From NCBI RefSeq assembly GCF_004027225.2, contig NC_044277.2, positions 133,888,057 through 133,952,056 on the forward strand: DNA of 64,000 bases. Direction: 5' to 3'. Numbering within the stretch: position 1 is the stretch's first letter; the number at the start of each line of letters is the position of its first letter. Position numbers and translations under genes: made by a program. The notes beneath the pieces were generated by a model. That model did no database searches, was not told the DNA's origin, and saw only the letters and a list, made by a program, of their open reading frames with translations. Positions 48,001 through 59,318 of the stretch are shown piece after piece. The stretch is from Strigops habroptila. Its lineage: Eukaryota; Chordata; Aves; Psittaciformes; Psittacidae.

Positions 48001-51000
48001 CAGGTTTTCCCTACATTTTTATTTGCTCCTGCAGACAACATTTGTGAAATTTCCTAACACTTCTCAAGTGGAATAACCTGTGGTTATTTTACTTCAGCCA
48101 TCAGGAAAAAAATTTCGCAGTGTATTTTAAGTTAAGGAACAAACCAAAACTAATATCCCACATACTCAACCAGTTATCTCTTCATCAAAATGTATTATCT
48201 TTTTAGGCCAGTATCTAGCATGTTCTAGGTTCTCACCTTGCCCTTTTTACTTTTAAAGTGTACCAAGTGCTTAAATAGCCTCACAGGGGCTGAAAATCAC
48301 TCTTGACCTAGCTTACAAATGAACCATCAAGGTGGAGGAATCCTCCGGCCTCTGCATCATACTCTGTAAGAGCAGCTGTTACAGCTTTCATCTACAATAG
48401 ATCTTCTTACCAGTTCAAGACATAAGCGATGACCATAAGCAGCTGAATAATGTACTGCATTGTATCCTTGTTTGTCTCGGATCCCCGGATTGGCATCGTT
48501 TCTTAGCAAGTATTCCAGGCACCTATTTAAATTGACACATGCAACCATATATCTAAATGTTGAATTTCAGCTATATGTTAAGTGTCAAATTATTCAAATT
48601 CAATTGGAAAATAGAATACAGCACACAAGAACACTGATTTAATGTACAATATTGGCTAGGACTAGAGAACACCTAACTCATTACGCCAAGTCTTAAAGTC
48701 AAACACAAAGCTTCCAAAATTCAAAAGAATCCTCCTCTGCAGACATCCTGCCTCCTCTGAATTATCTGACTTGGTTAAAGCTAGTATTTCATGGCTATTT
48801 TCCTCCTAGCTATTACAATTGCAGTTATCTTTGTTAATATAAATGATTACCACTTTTGTATATTTTTCGGTAGCAGTACACTCTTCTGTACTTATAGAAG
48901 GAAGAGAACCAATAGCTGAGTTCTTCATGGTATGTATCCAAGAGTCATGCACACATACGCTTCCACTACCAGACACTAATTTATCAATTTATTTATATAA
49001 TAAACACATTTAGTTGTTGGCATGCTTATATCCTACCATTCCTTACTTTCACCACACAAAGTTATAAGGCAGAACATGGTCATCACAATTTCAACCACAG
49101 CCAGCCGTGAGGATGAAAGATTAACTCATCTCCCTTTCCCTGTTTTTCTGTTTTCAAGAGATTCCATGCATGCACATAGAACAACTCCAACCAATAACCC
49201 TTCCTATTAATAATTTTTTGTTGTCTATCATTTCAGCAACACTTTGCAAAGTCATCATCATGACCCTGAACTGGATGGTGAAATCCCACAAAAGCAGCCA
49301 TTGCTGGCAGGAAGACAGCATGACCCTGCAACAGCAGAACTCTCTGTAAGTTTTTTCAAGGAAGGGGTCAGCAAATGTAACAGGACAAGTTCATCATCTG
49401 AATGAGGTCCAGTACCAGCTGTGATGAAATAGAAACACATTTCAACATGAGTAAGAGACAGCTGTACTGGGTCAAGGGCCCGGTAACCTCGTGTAACAAC
49501 AGCGATCTGCTGAAGACCTGACATTTGCTTTTCCAGTCATAGGTTGAAAGTAACAAACCATGTGGTGAAGATGAAAGGGAGAAAAAGCTGCAGGAAAAAC
49601 TACGAACAAGGAGATGTCCAATTACAACGTACTCCGTCTCATTACAAAGTCGAGACAACAGGAGTACTCTCACCATGTTGTGCCCAGCATAAAGGAGATA
49701 GGTGGGTAGTGAAAAAAGGTAAAAATTCTCCAGTTTTAAAGAATAACACACATAAGATAAGATATAAGTAACTTTACAACAAGTTCAATGTATCTAATAA
49801 AAAGCTACTTGTAAAGCATATCTATGTTTGTAACCAACTAATTCAGGTTTTACTTGCCCAGTAAACAAATGCCTAGATTCCACTAGTGGCAACTGAACCT
49901 GCATGTTTTTATTTGAAATCAAACAGGATGAGATTTCTGAGAGTCCAAAGACAAGATAAATTGTCCCACTAAGTGAGAATTACTGTTCCTACATTTTATT
50001 TGTCCAGTCACCTAACTTTCTTTGTTAACCAGTGATTTTGTATTAACATTCATGGCTCATTTATAAATGTTAAACACTACTGGCCTTGGCTATCTAAATC
50101 TCTATTTCTTTGTTTTCTCTATTTGTGTGCTCACAAAAAATACAATACACTAAATACTGCAGGAAGCAAAGTCTACTAAAAACCCTTGAGCACCCATTCT
50201 TTCCAGTGGAAAACAGGTAATTATTTTTGCTGTTTGTTCTCATCCAGGGAAGAGATTATATTTGCATCTTTTGCATACTTAACTGCCCTCAACAGGCGTC
50301 TTTCAAAGGAGATAACAAAACTTTGTGAAAGAGCAGATAAGTTAATTTTATTTCCCATTTACTTATTGGTGTACTGTCTATTAAATAATTCCAACACAGA
50401 AGGAGCGTGGGCTTTTCTCCCCTAACAGCCGCTTAGTTTATCTCATTCTGCAATGATGTTTCTTTACCTAGTCTTGTCAAAACGAGGCTCGCTGGTGTTT
50501 GGTCCAGATCAGAAGCATTTGTTAAAGATATAAAAGAAAAACTTCCAAACAGGAACAAACCAGAAAATAATTTTCAACAAAACCGTCCTTGTCCCTAAAA
50601 TCTGTCTTTAAAGATGTCTCAACAAAGACTATAAAATGCCCATAAATCTGTTTGGAATTTCTATGTAGATAATTTCCTGACCTTTTTTTCCCCAGGCTTT
50701 ATATTCCAACTCAATAATAATTTTTAGCTTTATTCCTATTCTGAATATGAGCTGAGCGGTTCTGGTTTTCCAGCTGTTACTAATCATCTTGCTGCATCAA
50801 TAAAAAGCTTTTCCTCAGGCTACTCTGCTTTGCAGCCTGTCTCTAGAAAGCCAACTGTGAATCAGAAGGGCAGTATCATGTGGCTTCCAGAGATGATTCT
50901 GTGAGTTATCTCCCACAGCTCTGCAGCATTGCCACCATCATTCTTGCTTTTGCCTTTTATAAGACAGATGGAAAACGATGTCATCTGAAGAACCACTATA

Positions 51001-54000
51001 GTTTGGAGGTTTTCAGAGCAACTGTGAAGCTAAAATTAACCCTAGCTCAACTTGTAACAGGGCAATTAAAGTAAGATTATCTCAGCAAACTCCAGCAGGA
51101 ATTGAAAGTATATCTAAAAAGGAGCAGACAATTTTGTTTTGAAATAAAAAGGCTTATACTTTAAATATTAAATGACCATGTAAGTATTTTTTGTTCATCT
51201 TTCAAAACTCAATCTGTAAGTTACATGCCACCTTGTTCGTATTGCTACCTCATCTTTTGAAAGGTACCTTATTAAATAAGATGATGTGGCACGATGCAGC
51301 ACTCTCTTCCAGTGAAGGTGTCGCTGGGTGCATTTGAAATGCGATGCTGCACACCAGCTTGTTCTGACCTGTGTGTGTGAGTGTGTGCACATGCAAGTGG
51401 TACTCTTCCCAAGTCTCCTCAATATATACAACATCTGGAGCTTAAGTAACCTCATCAATTTTGTGCTATCTGTGTCAGCTTTGCATGTAAGCATTTAAGT
51501 AGTTAATAACTATGTTAAATATTACTGTTAGTTACAAAAAAAACCAAACCAACCAACTTACAGGAGACATTTGTAGATTTATGGAAGTCTCTGGATGCGT
51601 TTCATTAACAAAAGTCTAAATACATCCCAAAAATTTATGCCGACAAGAGATAGAGGTTTAATGCCAAACATGATTATTTTAATCAAACACTAATTGGATA
51701 GAGCATTTTATACTGAAATGTTAATTTCGATCCTGATGTAGGCCTACTGTAACTCAGTCTACTTTTACAGTGTATTTCTGGCACAGATGTTGGGGCAACA
51801 TTAAGAACCCTACCTAAAACACACCATCCTTCATCAGAATTTAATTTTAAAGCAAAATAACCCTACTGCACACAACTGTCATAACAACCCCCACAAATGA
51901 GATTTACTCAACCACTACACAGCAGGTGGGATTAAAAACTCTGTTCCCAGTGAATTACTGAATTAGGATTTAACCAGAACATACAGCACTTTTTACTATT
52001 GTTAATTTTTCACAGAAATACTTGTTACATAAAATATTTTATATACAACAAAAAAATTTCATATACAACGCAACACTGCCAAGTTTAATCTTTAAAAATG
52101 TAAAAAAATGCATTTGGCATTTTTTTCTGAAGGCAGAACATACACAAAATTCACAGCTCAAATGTTTCTAAGGAGAAAGGCTTTAGTACAACGCATGACA
52201 CTTACTTTCCATCTGTGTCTGATGCAGCTGCATAGTGCAGAGGTGTACAACCCCTCTCATCAAGGTCATTCACACTAGCTCCAGATCCCACAAGGGCAAA
52301 CAGGCACTGATAATTACAATTGGCAGCAGCATAATGGAGTGGAGTTCTTTAGTACACATTTAAATAAAAAGTACAATGGTAAATAACAGCAAAATAATAT
52401 TTTAGAGACAGAAAAAGCAAAATAAAATGAAACTTAAATCCTCCTTACATTTTTTAACAAGTATTTGTGTTGAAGAATGCATCATTCCAATATTAAAAAA
52501 TGAGGCCATTCTATAATGCAGAACAACCTCTAGGGGATCTATTTGACAGCCAAAATATGCACAAACTTTGTATTAAGGGAAGGTCTATACGAATTTTCTT
52601 GTGTAAACATACAGAGGAAAATGGAGTTTACATTAGAAATACTCTTTTGAGTTAAGTAATTTCAAGCCACTTGGAAAAATATGGACAAATCTAAGACCTG
52701 CACAGTAACTAAACAAGGCCAAAATAAAACAATTGACAAGTAGATGTTTTTGACAAACAGATCAGAATTTTGTCTGAGAGAGGCAAGCATATTTATTTTT
52801 AATTACAGCAATACCTCTGTTATGTTAGCAAAGAAAACTAAAAATATGCCTTGTCTACTTAAAAAAAACCCCCATAAAAATTAGTACTTATGTATATTCT
52901 CAGTGAAAACTTATTCCAGCTTCAAATACATAAACAATTCTCTAAATAAACCACTTTTTGGATAAAATTTCAAAACCACCAAGATGACTTAGAATTCCAT
53001 TTTCTATTTTTAAAAAGAGATTGCTACTATAAATATCTCAATTTTGAGGAGACAGTCCAGCACTTTAAAGGGTTCTACCTTTTCCCTCTCCCTTAAAATT
53101 ACTTTTCCCTATTTCTTTCCAGTTTTAACTATTTAATTTTTTTCCTCTTCTGAAATAATTGCTCTATAAAACATGCATGTTAAATAAAAAACCCAAACCA
53201 ACAAAAAAGCAGCTTTCAATGACAAAAGTTGTGACAGATAGTTGTTCCTTTCTCAGGAAAGAATGGAAGTGGAATTTAAAGCAAAATACATCATTGACTC
53301 CCTAACGTTCTCCTCAAGTCCTATTCCTGCCATTCACATCCTGGAAAGTCATATTTTCCATGATGTGACGTGCAATTTTACACAAGTTCTGATCACGCCA
53401 TCTAAACTTAAATATTCCTATACTAAAAATAGAAATTAATGTCATTCCAAAGAGTTCAGAGCATGAATGAGGAAACAAAAAGGAATGGATATAATGAAAG
53501 GAAAAGGTGAAGCAGTTGTAATAAAATAATGGATTTTTTAAACAAAAAAGCCTAGAAGTATCAACAGATTTATAGATTTGACTGACATATTACTTGGAAA
53601 ACATACTAATGTCCTTGGATGAGAGCAATTTAAACTCATTAAATCCATGTTATAAGCAAAAGAGACTCAAAAATATTAGTCTAATATGGAACTCAGTCTT
53701 TAAAAACAAGACTAAACACCTACTTAATAAAACACAACAAACAAAATATGTTTGTAACTTTTGGTAACATGCTGAAGCATAGTTTCTTAGACATTGCATC
53801 TTAAAAAAAACATTTAAACTGGAGCATACAGACTTGCCCTCATAGCAATATGCTACTTCTGTAATACTTTTAACAGTCCTTAGCAATATACAGATCTAGA
53901 ATGTCTTACCTCCCAAATCTGTCCTTTTTGTTGAAGTCTGCACCAGTATTTAGCAGAAGATTTAGGCACTCCAAATTCCTATTAAATTAATGCAATATTA

Positions 54001-57000
54001 ATTCTGATTGCAAATTTTTTTTCTTTAATAGTGGCCTCTGCAAATATCAGAACTGCTACACGTACACATATCATATGTTGGTTTTAATGGAACTGAACTA
54101 TTGTATGAACATTTTGAGAAATATGTTTTTCTATGTAAAATAGATTTCAGAATTGCAGGGCCAAATCAGGAAAGATTATAAATTATTTCAAATCCATATA
54201 TAGAAATTTTATTGATATCAAATGGCATGCATAAAGCACATAAACATTTACCTAATTCAACAGAAATGTAAATTCTCTAAAGCAAACAAATAATAATACC
54301 TGCATATCACATGCTTTTTGCTACCAGGATTCCAGCATAGATGCAAGTTTTCACTATATAGTTATTAAGGCCAAATAGAAGTTGCAACATAAATATTTCA
54401 CTTTTTAGTGTAATCTGTTTTCAATTCAATACAGTCATCATAATAGATGTACTATACTTCTTATTTTTTAAACACTATCGTAATAACTTTCCTAAACTGG
54501 AGATGAATGAGGGAATGTGTCACAAATTATGTGGTTTTATATGAAAAGATAGCATTTTAAACCTATTCAATTGCAACAAGGGTGTATCTATCAAGTATCT
54601 TTTGACTTGGAATGATTACTTAACAGTATTACTTAAACAACATTGAAACAGAAAAATGAAAATAGCAATATCATGGAGTTCTTGTGTCCCACAAAGTGTA
54701 TCATGAAATTTATTACCCAATTCTTCCAGGCAATTTTGAGTAGCTGCTATAGAAAACCTACAATACAATAACAATAATCAATATGGATCACAACTCAAGT
54801 GATGAGCAAGTAGTTCTGACTACTTCATCCACCTAAACTCTGGAATTTAATTATGGCTTTTAATTTAGATTGATATTTTGTTTAAGGATTTGATAAAAAC
54901 ATATTTGCCAAAGTTGCTGTTCTCCACCTCATGCCCTACAGTGATCTTAGCTGGGCATGCCATCTTCAAATGCTATAAATTCTAAAAATTCCATTCCTCC
55001 CCAAGCATAAACCTAAGGCAAGGCTTGGACACTGCACTCCAGTAATTACTTATTGACCTGAATATTTATTTTTGTTTGTAGATAGACTCCATCTTGAAAT
55101 TATTTTACTGTTTACATAAATTCCAAGGGAAGAGGGCAGGAAAAGCATGGAGAGGAAATAATAAAAAACCAACAGGAACGATCAGCAATTGAAAAGAAGA
55201 ATGCTAAATATGAAAGCATGAATGCTTTTATTACATACCCTCCAGCTGCAGCTGCATGAAGACAAGTCCTGCCAAAGTCATCTGGTGTGTCAATGTCAAA
55301 ACCTACAAATCAAGTATTTTGTAAAATGGTTATGTAAGACCACCTTTCACAAAACTCTTCTCATCTACCCTGAAGAGAAATGCTTGCTAAGCAAACTTAA
55401 CAGCTACTTGCAGAAAAGCACTTCTTATGCACTGAACATTTACTTCATTTGCAACACATCCTTGCTATTTGCAGTATTCTGAAAAACAGGCATTCAAGTA
55501 AAACTGAAAGGGCTAAGAAAAAAAGACAAGTAGCTGCACTGAGGCAAGAGGCTATATTCTTTCTTATCCTATTTACCTCCTAATATTTCTGTGTAAATTA
55601 GTATTGAATATAAAATATATGAAGGTAATATGAAAATTTAAGAATATGCTAGAATTTACCAGTGTTATGCTGAGATTTATTTATTTATTTAAGGGGGAGT
55701 TTCAGCATTACTAAATCCAGAAGCTACTTACATTTCATCCTTGAGTTTAGCTCTTTAGTCCCAGAGAAAGAACTTTGTTAAGCTGCAGCAAAGGCTGTAA
55801 ATAGTAATTACTTGCAGAGGAGCCCTTCAGAGAACATTATAGCTTTCTCTTCTCCATATGTGTGAACTACGTAACTTCAAATTTAAGATCACAAACTTTA
55901 ACTGTGCAATTCCATATCTAACCATACATTTAGACATGAAGATTGCTATTTCAATCAAGTTTAAAAGCTATGTTTTTGGTTTGAGAAAACTACTATATTC
56001 TTGTAAGAGTCTTGCTTTTGTGTAACAAAAGTTACTCATTAGATCTCCAATTTTAGTACTTTTGCCTGGGAATGCAAGTTTGGGTGGTTTTGTTTTTGTT
56101 TTTTTTTTTTAAGGATTGTTTAACAACGATAAGTAATCACTAACACAGGATGTGTTATTCAAGACTCTTTTCCTACTCCATATCCCCCCAAACATGGGTT
56201 TTGTATGCACTGCTCTGTTCTCCCATTTCAAAAGGCAGTGATACACAGCAAACAATTTATGATAGTTTACCAATCTGATCTGAAGAGCAGTCTTTGATGC
56301 CTTTCCACATCTTTAGGTTGCCTGTCTAACACCACCAACCACATAAATGTCATTCAGTACTGGGACAGGGCAGATTGATGATTTTTTTTTTATTATTATT
56401 ATTTTGTTTTGTTTAAGGTCTGCAGATGAATATTACTGAAATTAAAAATCAGAGATTCTCGATTTACGTAAATGAGACTCTTCCTCCCAAAACCTAAAGA
56501 GCACATTGTTTGCAGATACCAATCACACCAACGGTGTGTATCAATCAGCTGTTAGCAGTACCTCAGTCTTTCCAGTCTGAAGGCTGAACATACACTCTTT
56601 AAGTCCTTTCTGCTCCAGGCTAGATTTACCTCCAAGTTTGCTCAACTCATGTAAAAGTCACAGAAACCACTTGCAAGTCTTCCACAGGGATTCCTTTGCC
56701 ATACTGAATCTTCAGTCAGGGCACAGCCAGCACAGCACCGTGTGCAGAAAGGAGAAAGAGCCAGGGTATTCCTCACTTTGAATTACAGAAATACTGTAAA
56801 CTACAGGACAGTTCTTTCCTGAAGCAAATCCTTGCAAGCTTATCCATGACAGGGCAGTGAAATAAAAAGCCTCACCAGTGGCAGTTTTAGTTATACTCCT
56901 TTAGTTCTTCTCCCAGGCTTCCCTAGCAGACAATGTAAAGCTCGGGAAGGAAGTTCTTACTCTTCCTTCTCCCCAACTCTCTGTCTGTCACTTTTCTTTT

Positions 57001-58470
57001 TTCAAAACACATTAAGTGCCTTCAGTTTAATGTACAACCATTTAGTTTATTTTTCTTCTTCTGTTCCTGACATTTCCACAGTCCTTCAGACAAATCTACT
57101 TTCTCAGAACTGCAATGGTTCTAAGAGCTCAGAATTCACACCACAGCAGACTCTAGACAACAAGGAAAGTAATAACCTTGCAACTCTCTCAACTTCAGGG
57201 AGGAATCAAACAATGAAAGCAAAGCAAAGTTCAGGTCACATGTAACTAACAACAAACCACCAATGCAATGATTTCTTAACGTGGCAGTCCACAGAGTCTT
57301 TGGAGTTACTAGGCACCGAGTGCAGGAATAGACTAATCTGTATTAAACTAAAAACATGATGGAACGGAAATGGAGAGGACGCTCCATGAAGTCATTTAAG
57401 AGAACATTAGTCTTTCTCCTTGAAGTTGAATTATGGTCTGAACCAGTCATCTCACCTCTATGGCCAACTTACACCACACAAACACAACAAACTATAAATA
57501 TTTTTATCTATTACTAAATTGAGACTTAATTAAAAGCTATTCTATGGAATAAAACATATAGTACAAAGCAGCTATACGATTTTAAAAGAGTATCCTACCT
57601 GATGAGAGGAGCTTTCTGCAGCAGTCTGAAAATCCACTTAATGCTGCCAAATGGAGAGGAAACATCCCATGTATACCCCGCCTAAGATACACCATAATCA
57701 GGTATCACAGTTTCATTACAATTAAAATAAAACAAACATGATTGTGTCCCAAAGTGCACATGCATGGTTTGTTCAGCAAACCACTTATTTAGAATACTGA
57801 GCCTTAGGAAAACTTCACATATTAAACGCCTTCTTGCAAGCTAGCAGGATGCATTAAGTCAGTGCAACAGCCCGTTAAAACTTTCAGAGCTTTTACTTCA
57901 CATTAGAGGAAAATCCACTTCTCTTTCTTTTTGTACAAATTCCAATGTACTGAGTAGCTACTTAAAAGTACAGTACAGGCTAACACACACAGTATTTCCT
58001 ATTTCAAGTTGAAGATGATATTAAAAAAAAAAATCATACTAGTCTTGTTAATCTAATAAATACAATTCTAAATTCTCTCAGTTTGCATTCATGTCAGTAA
58101 AGTTACCTACTTTGCAGTGTCAGCACCACTCGTAATCAGAGTGTTGATTAATAGCTCATGGCCATATCTAGCTGCTATGTGCAAAGGAGTATTTCCATTC
58201 TTATCTTCACAGTCTATTTCAGCTCCTACAATAGAAAGTAATTGCTAAGTAGGCATACAGATACTTTTGTCAGAAAAATAGAATCATAGCACTGATGATG
58301 ATTTACAACTGAATGAGTACTTTGGATTTAAAAGTCTATATAGCTTTCAGTGCTATTTAGTAATAATAAGCCCCCCTTCCCCTCTTTTTACCATTTTGAA
58401 TGATGGTTTGGGATCTTGAAAATCTACCATGGATAGCTGTCATGTGCAAAGGTGTTTTCCCATCTTTACT
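32767..58470 (-). CDS. ANKRD28: Ankyrin repeat domain 28, PP6 regulatory subunit (20 exons, 5' part missing)
   Basis: ANKRD28 is the ankyrin-repeat subunit of protein phosphatase 6: it binds the SAPS-domain regulatory subunits that hold PP6C, and it was also described as PITK, targeting phosphatase to hnRNP K. Twenty minus-strand exons join in phase to 2256 nt, giving 751 residues and TAG. This corresponds to human residues of about 303-1053, the same length. I count about 20 ankyrin units by their T-P-L-H positions (KTPLHM, NTPLHI, MFPLHL, RTCLHA, CTPLHY, NAVHYS, SPLHLA, RTPIHA, RTALHR, TSLHWA, SPLHCA, RTPLHAA, NTALHLA, QTPLHVA and others). A non-repeat tail ends in NDSDSETY. About 300 N-terminal residues lie beyond 64000. 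No stops or shifts were seen. ANKRD44 and ANKRD52 are paralogues, but the tail and gene order point to ANKRD28. Confidence 0.97.
33860..34056 (+). mobile_element. CR1 LINE 3' fragment
   Basis: GGTTGCCCAAGGATGTTGGG, CATCCCTGGCAGTGTTCAAG and GGTTGGAACTAGATGATCTT, ending TTCTATGGTTCTATGATTCT, give a CR1 3' end with its ATTCTATG tail in plus orientation, antisense to ANKRD28. Confidence 0.93.
36447..36504. repeat. (AAC)n / (ATT)n simple repeat
   Basis: An AAC run passes into ATT/ACT and ATAAT triplets, ending in an AT-only part that is partly self-complementary. Confidence 0.85.
36530..37130 (-). pseudogene. Degenerate endogenous retrovirus gag-pro fragment
   Basis: The minus strand reads a retroviral aspartic protease: the active-site motif DTGA lies near 36760, in a frame open over 36540-36851, followed by the ILGID motif near the C-terminal side (about 36585). 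Upstream (36900-37090) another frame reads like the end of gag, but frameshifts and stops separate it from pro. No polymerase, envelope or LTR was seen next to it. The class is not certain; class III (ERV-L-like) is possible. The element is inactive and lies in the sense orientation in an ANKRD28 intron. Confidence 0.7.
37147..37188. repeat. 14-nt direct repeat
   Basis: TATCCTCTTAAGAA occurs at 37147-37160 and 37175-37188, a 28-bp period, just beyond the retroviral fragment. Confidence 0.8.
37998..38160. repeat. C/A-rich low-complexity tract
   Basis: About 160 bp are almost free of G and T on the plus strand (CCCCAA, CCAAC and AACC units). The minus strand, which is the ANKRD28 sense strand, is therefore G/T-rich, with a G-quadruplex pattern at 38085-38113. 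Confidence 0.9.
38853..38944 (-). CDS. ANKRD28: ANKRD28 window exon 19
   Basis: It has 92 nt with acceptor CTTCACAG and donor AATG|GTAAG. It encodes [20 protein letters not shown] and [10 protein letters not shown]. Confidence 0.96.
38945..41252. other. ANKRD28 intron
   Basis: AT-rich and non-coding. The only structure noticed is the palindrome at 40450-40473. Confidence 0.7.
40450..40473. repeat. 24-bp perfect palindrome
   Basis: Its core GTTATTTTTATAAAAATAAC (40452-40471) is its own complement and extends two further base pairs each way. AATAAT and ATTATT arms beyond it nearly continue the pairing. Confidence 0.9.
41253..41335 (-). CDS. ANKRD28: ANKRD28 window exon 18
   Basis: It has 83 nt with acceptor GTATTAAG and donor AC|GTACGT. 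It encodes [20 protein letters not shown] and ATNAALQ. Confidence 0.95.
41474..41556 (-). CDS. ANKRD28: ANKRD28 window exon 17
   Basis: It has 83 nt with acceptor TCCCCAG and donor AAG|GTGTGT. It encodes [20 protein letters not shown] and LHLACSK. Confidence 0.95.
41716..41861 (-). CDS. ANKRD28: ANKRD28 window exon 16
   Basis: It has 146 nt with acceptor GTTGTAG and donor GTTG|GTAAAG. It encodes [20 protein letters not shown] through [17 protein letters not shown]. Confidence 0.96.
42356..42439 (-). CDS. ANKRD28: ANKRD28 window exon 15
   Basis: It has 84 nt with acceptor ATTGTAG and donor AG|GTAAG. It encodes [20 protein letters not shown] and NSTDSKG. Confidence 0.95.
42536..42623 (-). CDS. 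ANKRD28: ANKRD28 window exon 14
   Basis: It has 88 nt with acceptor CTTTAG and donor GT|GTAAG. It encodes [20 protein letters not shown] and SFSPLHCA. Confidence 0.95.
43273..43492 (-). CDS. ANKRD28: ANKRD28 window exon 13
   Basis: It has 220 nt with acceptor TCGTAG and donor AATG|GTAAGG. It encodes [18 protein letters not shown] to [12 protein letters not shown], two ankyrin units. A second donor, AAG|GTAAAG, lies 16 nt further on (exon end 43257) and would shift the frame, so the first is taken. Confidence 0.95.
44095..44212 (-). CDS. ANKRD28: ANKRD28 window exon 12
   Basis: It has 118 nt with acceptor TGCTTAG and donor GGG|GTAAG. It encodes [20 protein letters not shown] and [19 protein letters not shown]. 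Confidence 0.96.
44675..44762 (-). CDS. ANKRD28: ANKRD28 window exon 11
   Basis: It has 88 nt with acceptor TTTACAG and donor CA|GTGAGT. It encodes [20 protein letters not shown] and VDIQDGNG. Confidence 0.96.
46265..46466 (-). CDS. ANKRD28: ANKRD28 window exon 10
   Basis: It has 202 nt with acceptor TTGTAG and donor GCAG|GTATGT. It covers [39 protein letters not shown] and VKRTPIHAA. Confidence 0.97.
46749..46823 (-). CDS. ANKRD28: ANKRD28 window exon 9
   Basis: It has 25 codons, phase 0 to 0, with acceptor TGCTAAG and donor GCT|GTAAGT. It encodes [20 protein letters not shown] then PLHLA: the acidic linker between two ankyrin units. Confidence 0.94.
47736..47762 (-). CDS. ANKRD28: ANKRD28 window exon 8 (27-nt microexon)
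   Basis: Nine codons, IASETPLDV, lie between acceptor ATTGCAG and donor GTT|GTAAGT, phase 0 to 0. Human ANKRD28 has the identical peptide at this place. The exon is too short to appear as a reading frame. Confidence 0.93.
48411..48522 (-). CDS. ANKRD28: ANKRD28 window exon 7
   Basis: It has 112 nt with acceptor AAATAG and donor CTG|GTAAG. It encodes [20 protein letters not shown] and [17 protein letters not shown]. Confidence 0.96.
52206..52346 (-). CDS. ANKRD28: ANKRD28 window exon 6
   Basis: It has 141 nt with acceptor TACTAAAG and donor AA|GTAAG. It encodes [33 protein letters not shown] and [13 protein letters not shown]. Confidence 0.96.
53910..53978 (-). CDS. ANKRD28: ANKRD28 window exon 5
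   Basis: It has 69 nt with acceptor TTAATAG and donor AG|GTAAG. It encodes [20 protein letters not shown] followed by FG. Confidence 0.95.
55239..55302 (-). CDS. ANKRD28: ANKRD28 window exon 4
   Basis: It has 64 nt with acceptor TTTGTAG and donor GG|GTATGT. It encodes [20 protein letters not shown]. Confidence 0.95.
57599..57681 (-). CDS. ANKRD28: ANKRD28 window exon 3
   Basis: It has 83 nt with acceptor ATCTTAG and donor TCAG|GTAGGA. It encodes [20 protein letters not shown] and CRKLLSS. Confidence 0.96.
58111..58225 (-). CDS. ANKRD28: ANKRD28 window exon 2
   Basis: It has 115 nt with acceptor ATTGTAG and donor AA|GTAGGT. It encodes [20 protein letters not shown], then [17 protein letters not shown]. 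Confidence 0.96.
58392..58470 (-). CDS. ANKRD28: ANKRD28 window exon 1
   Basis: It has 79 nt with acceptor TTTTCCAG and donor AATG|GTAAAA. It encodes [20 protein letters not shown] then QTIIQN. A decayed second copy lies at about 59240-59318. Confidence 0.95.
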
Positions 58471-59239
58471 CTGGAAAAGAAAAAAATGCCCATGTTTACG
58501 TATGGCCAGTAATAGCCACAAAACTTCTACAAGATGGATACTGGCAGTGACAAGTCAGCATGACACGGCAAGCTTTTCAAAAGAGCTGCTCTTAATCACT
58601 CTTCCAGCTGTGAGTGACAACTCAGTGTTGCCCACTCGCTCATGATTATGCCTTTGTGATAATCACTCTCAAGAGGATGATGACAGCGCACAACTTTCGC
58701 AACAGGCCTGCGCCCAATTCTTCCCCCGCCCAAGTCTAAAACAAAACAGTGATTCTTTCTTTCTAGAAAATAAGTGTATTTACTATAGAGGTTTACACAT
58801 TATGTTAGAAGACAACACAAAAAAAAAAAAAAAAAATCATGTGTTTCATGGAACTTTCTGTGAAGTGATATTTGTAAGCAATTTATCATAATCCACAAGT
58901 AATCCTAGGGTAGAACTATCCAACCATAATTGGTACTACATGTTTGACAGACATATCAAATGTGCACTTAAGTCATTCACCCAGTAAAGATGTCCTTCAG
59001 GTAGGCCAACAGTAAGGCAGAAGGTAATTTCAATTTTTAACAGCTCAATCAACAGTGCACTTAGAAAACCTTCTTTTTTTCCCCCCTGTTACTATTACTT
59101 TTGGATTACTTGCCCTACACCCATTATCTTTATCACAGGTAATGGGAAAATGCAAACATGACCCTCACAGAAAATAAAAGCACTCTTGGGTGTACATGCA
59201 TGCCACATCTTTACATTTTAAATGCTGGCTTTGAAGAAT

Positions 59240-59318
59240 ATGATATGAACATATGTATTGAAATATCACACATTGCTGCCATGTGCAAAAGTGTCTTCCC
59301 ATCTTTACTTTTCCTTTG
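59240..59318 (-). pseudogene. Relic duplicate of ANKRD28 window exon 1
   Basis: The plus strand at 59275-59309 differs from 58436-58470 by only three bases in 35. On the minus strand it reads SKDGKTLLHMAAM, against [13 protein letters not shown] in the real exon. The similarity fades on the exon's 3' side, and the acceptor is disturbed by an insertion of about 6 nt just upstream. The flanking intron also shows patchy similarity. The frame stays open, but no good donor is seen at the matching place. Inference: an old tandem exon duplication, now not or rarely used. Confidence 0.7.

Larger units (their letters stand above)
41862..48410. other. ANKRD28 introns between window exons 7 and 16
   Basis: Nine introns and the exons listed separately. 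The intronic parts are AT-rich, with an A-rich (CAAA)n stretch at 44901-44958 and a poly-A run at 45323-45341. Longer minus frames that run out of exons (for example 45788-46273) are in the wrong frame and are not coding. I see nothing else. Confidence 0.65.
48523..57598. other. ANKRD28 introns between window exons 3 and 7
   Basis: Exons at 52206, 53910 and 55239 lie inside. The rest is AT-rich with no transposon I recognise. It holds a short TG run at 51367-51386 and an (ATT)n stretch at 56381-56403. Plus-strand frames such as 57030-57245 have no domain and I regard them as chance. Confidence 0.65.

Noticed and set aside
49258-49751. Overlapping minus frames of 88 and 127 codons
   Set aside because: Hydrophobic, low-complexity text inside an ANKRD28 intron without fitting splice phase.
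57030-57245. 71-codon plus frame rich in S, N and Q
   Set aside because: Pyrimidine-rich sequence precedes it, but no donor or homologue supports an exon; weaker than the 62621-63411 cluster.
58280-58312. TGATGA ... CTGA resembling C/D snoRNA boxes
   Set aside because: Boxes are too close together and no terminal stem is present.
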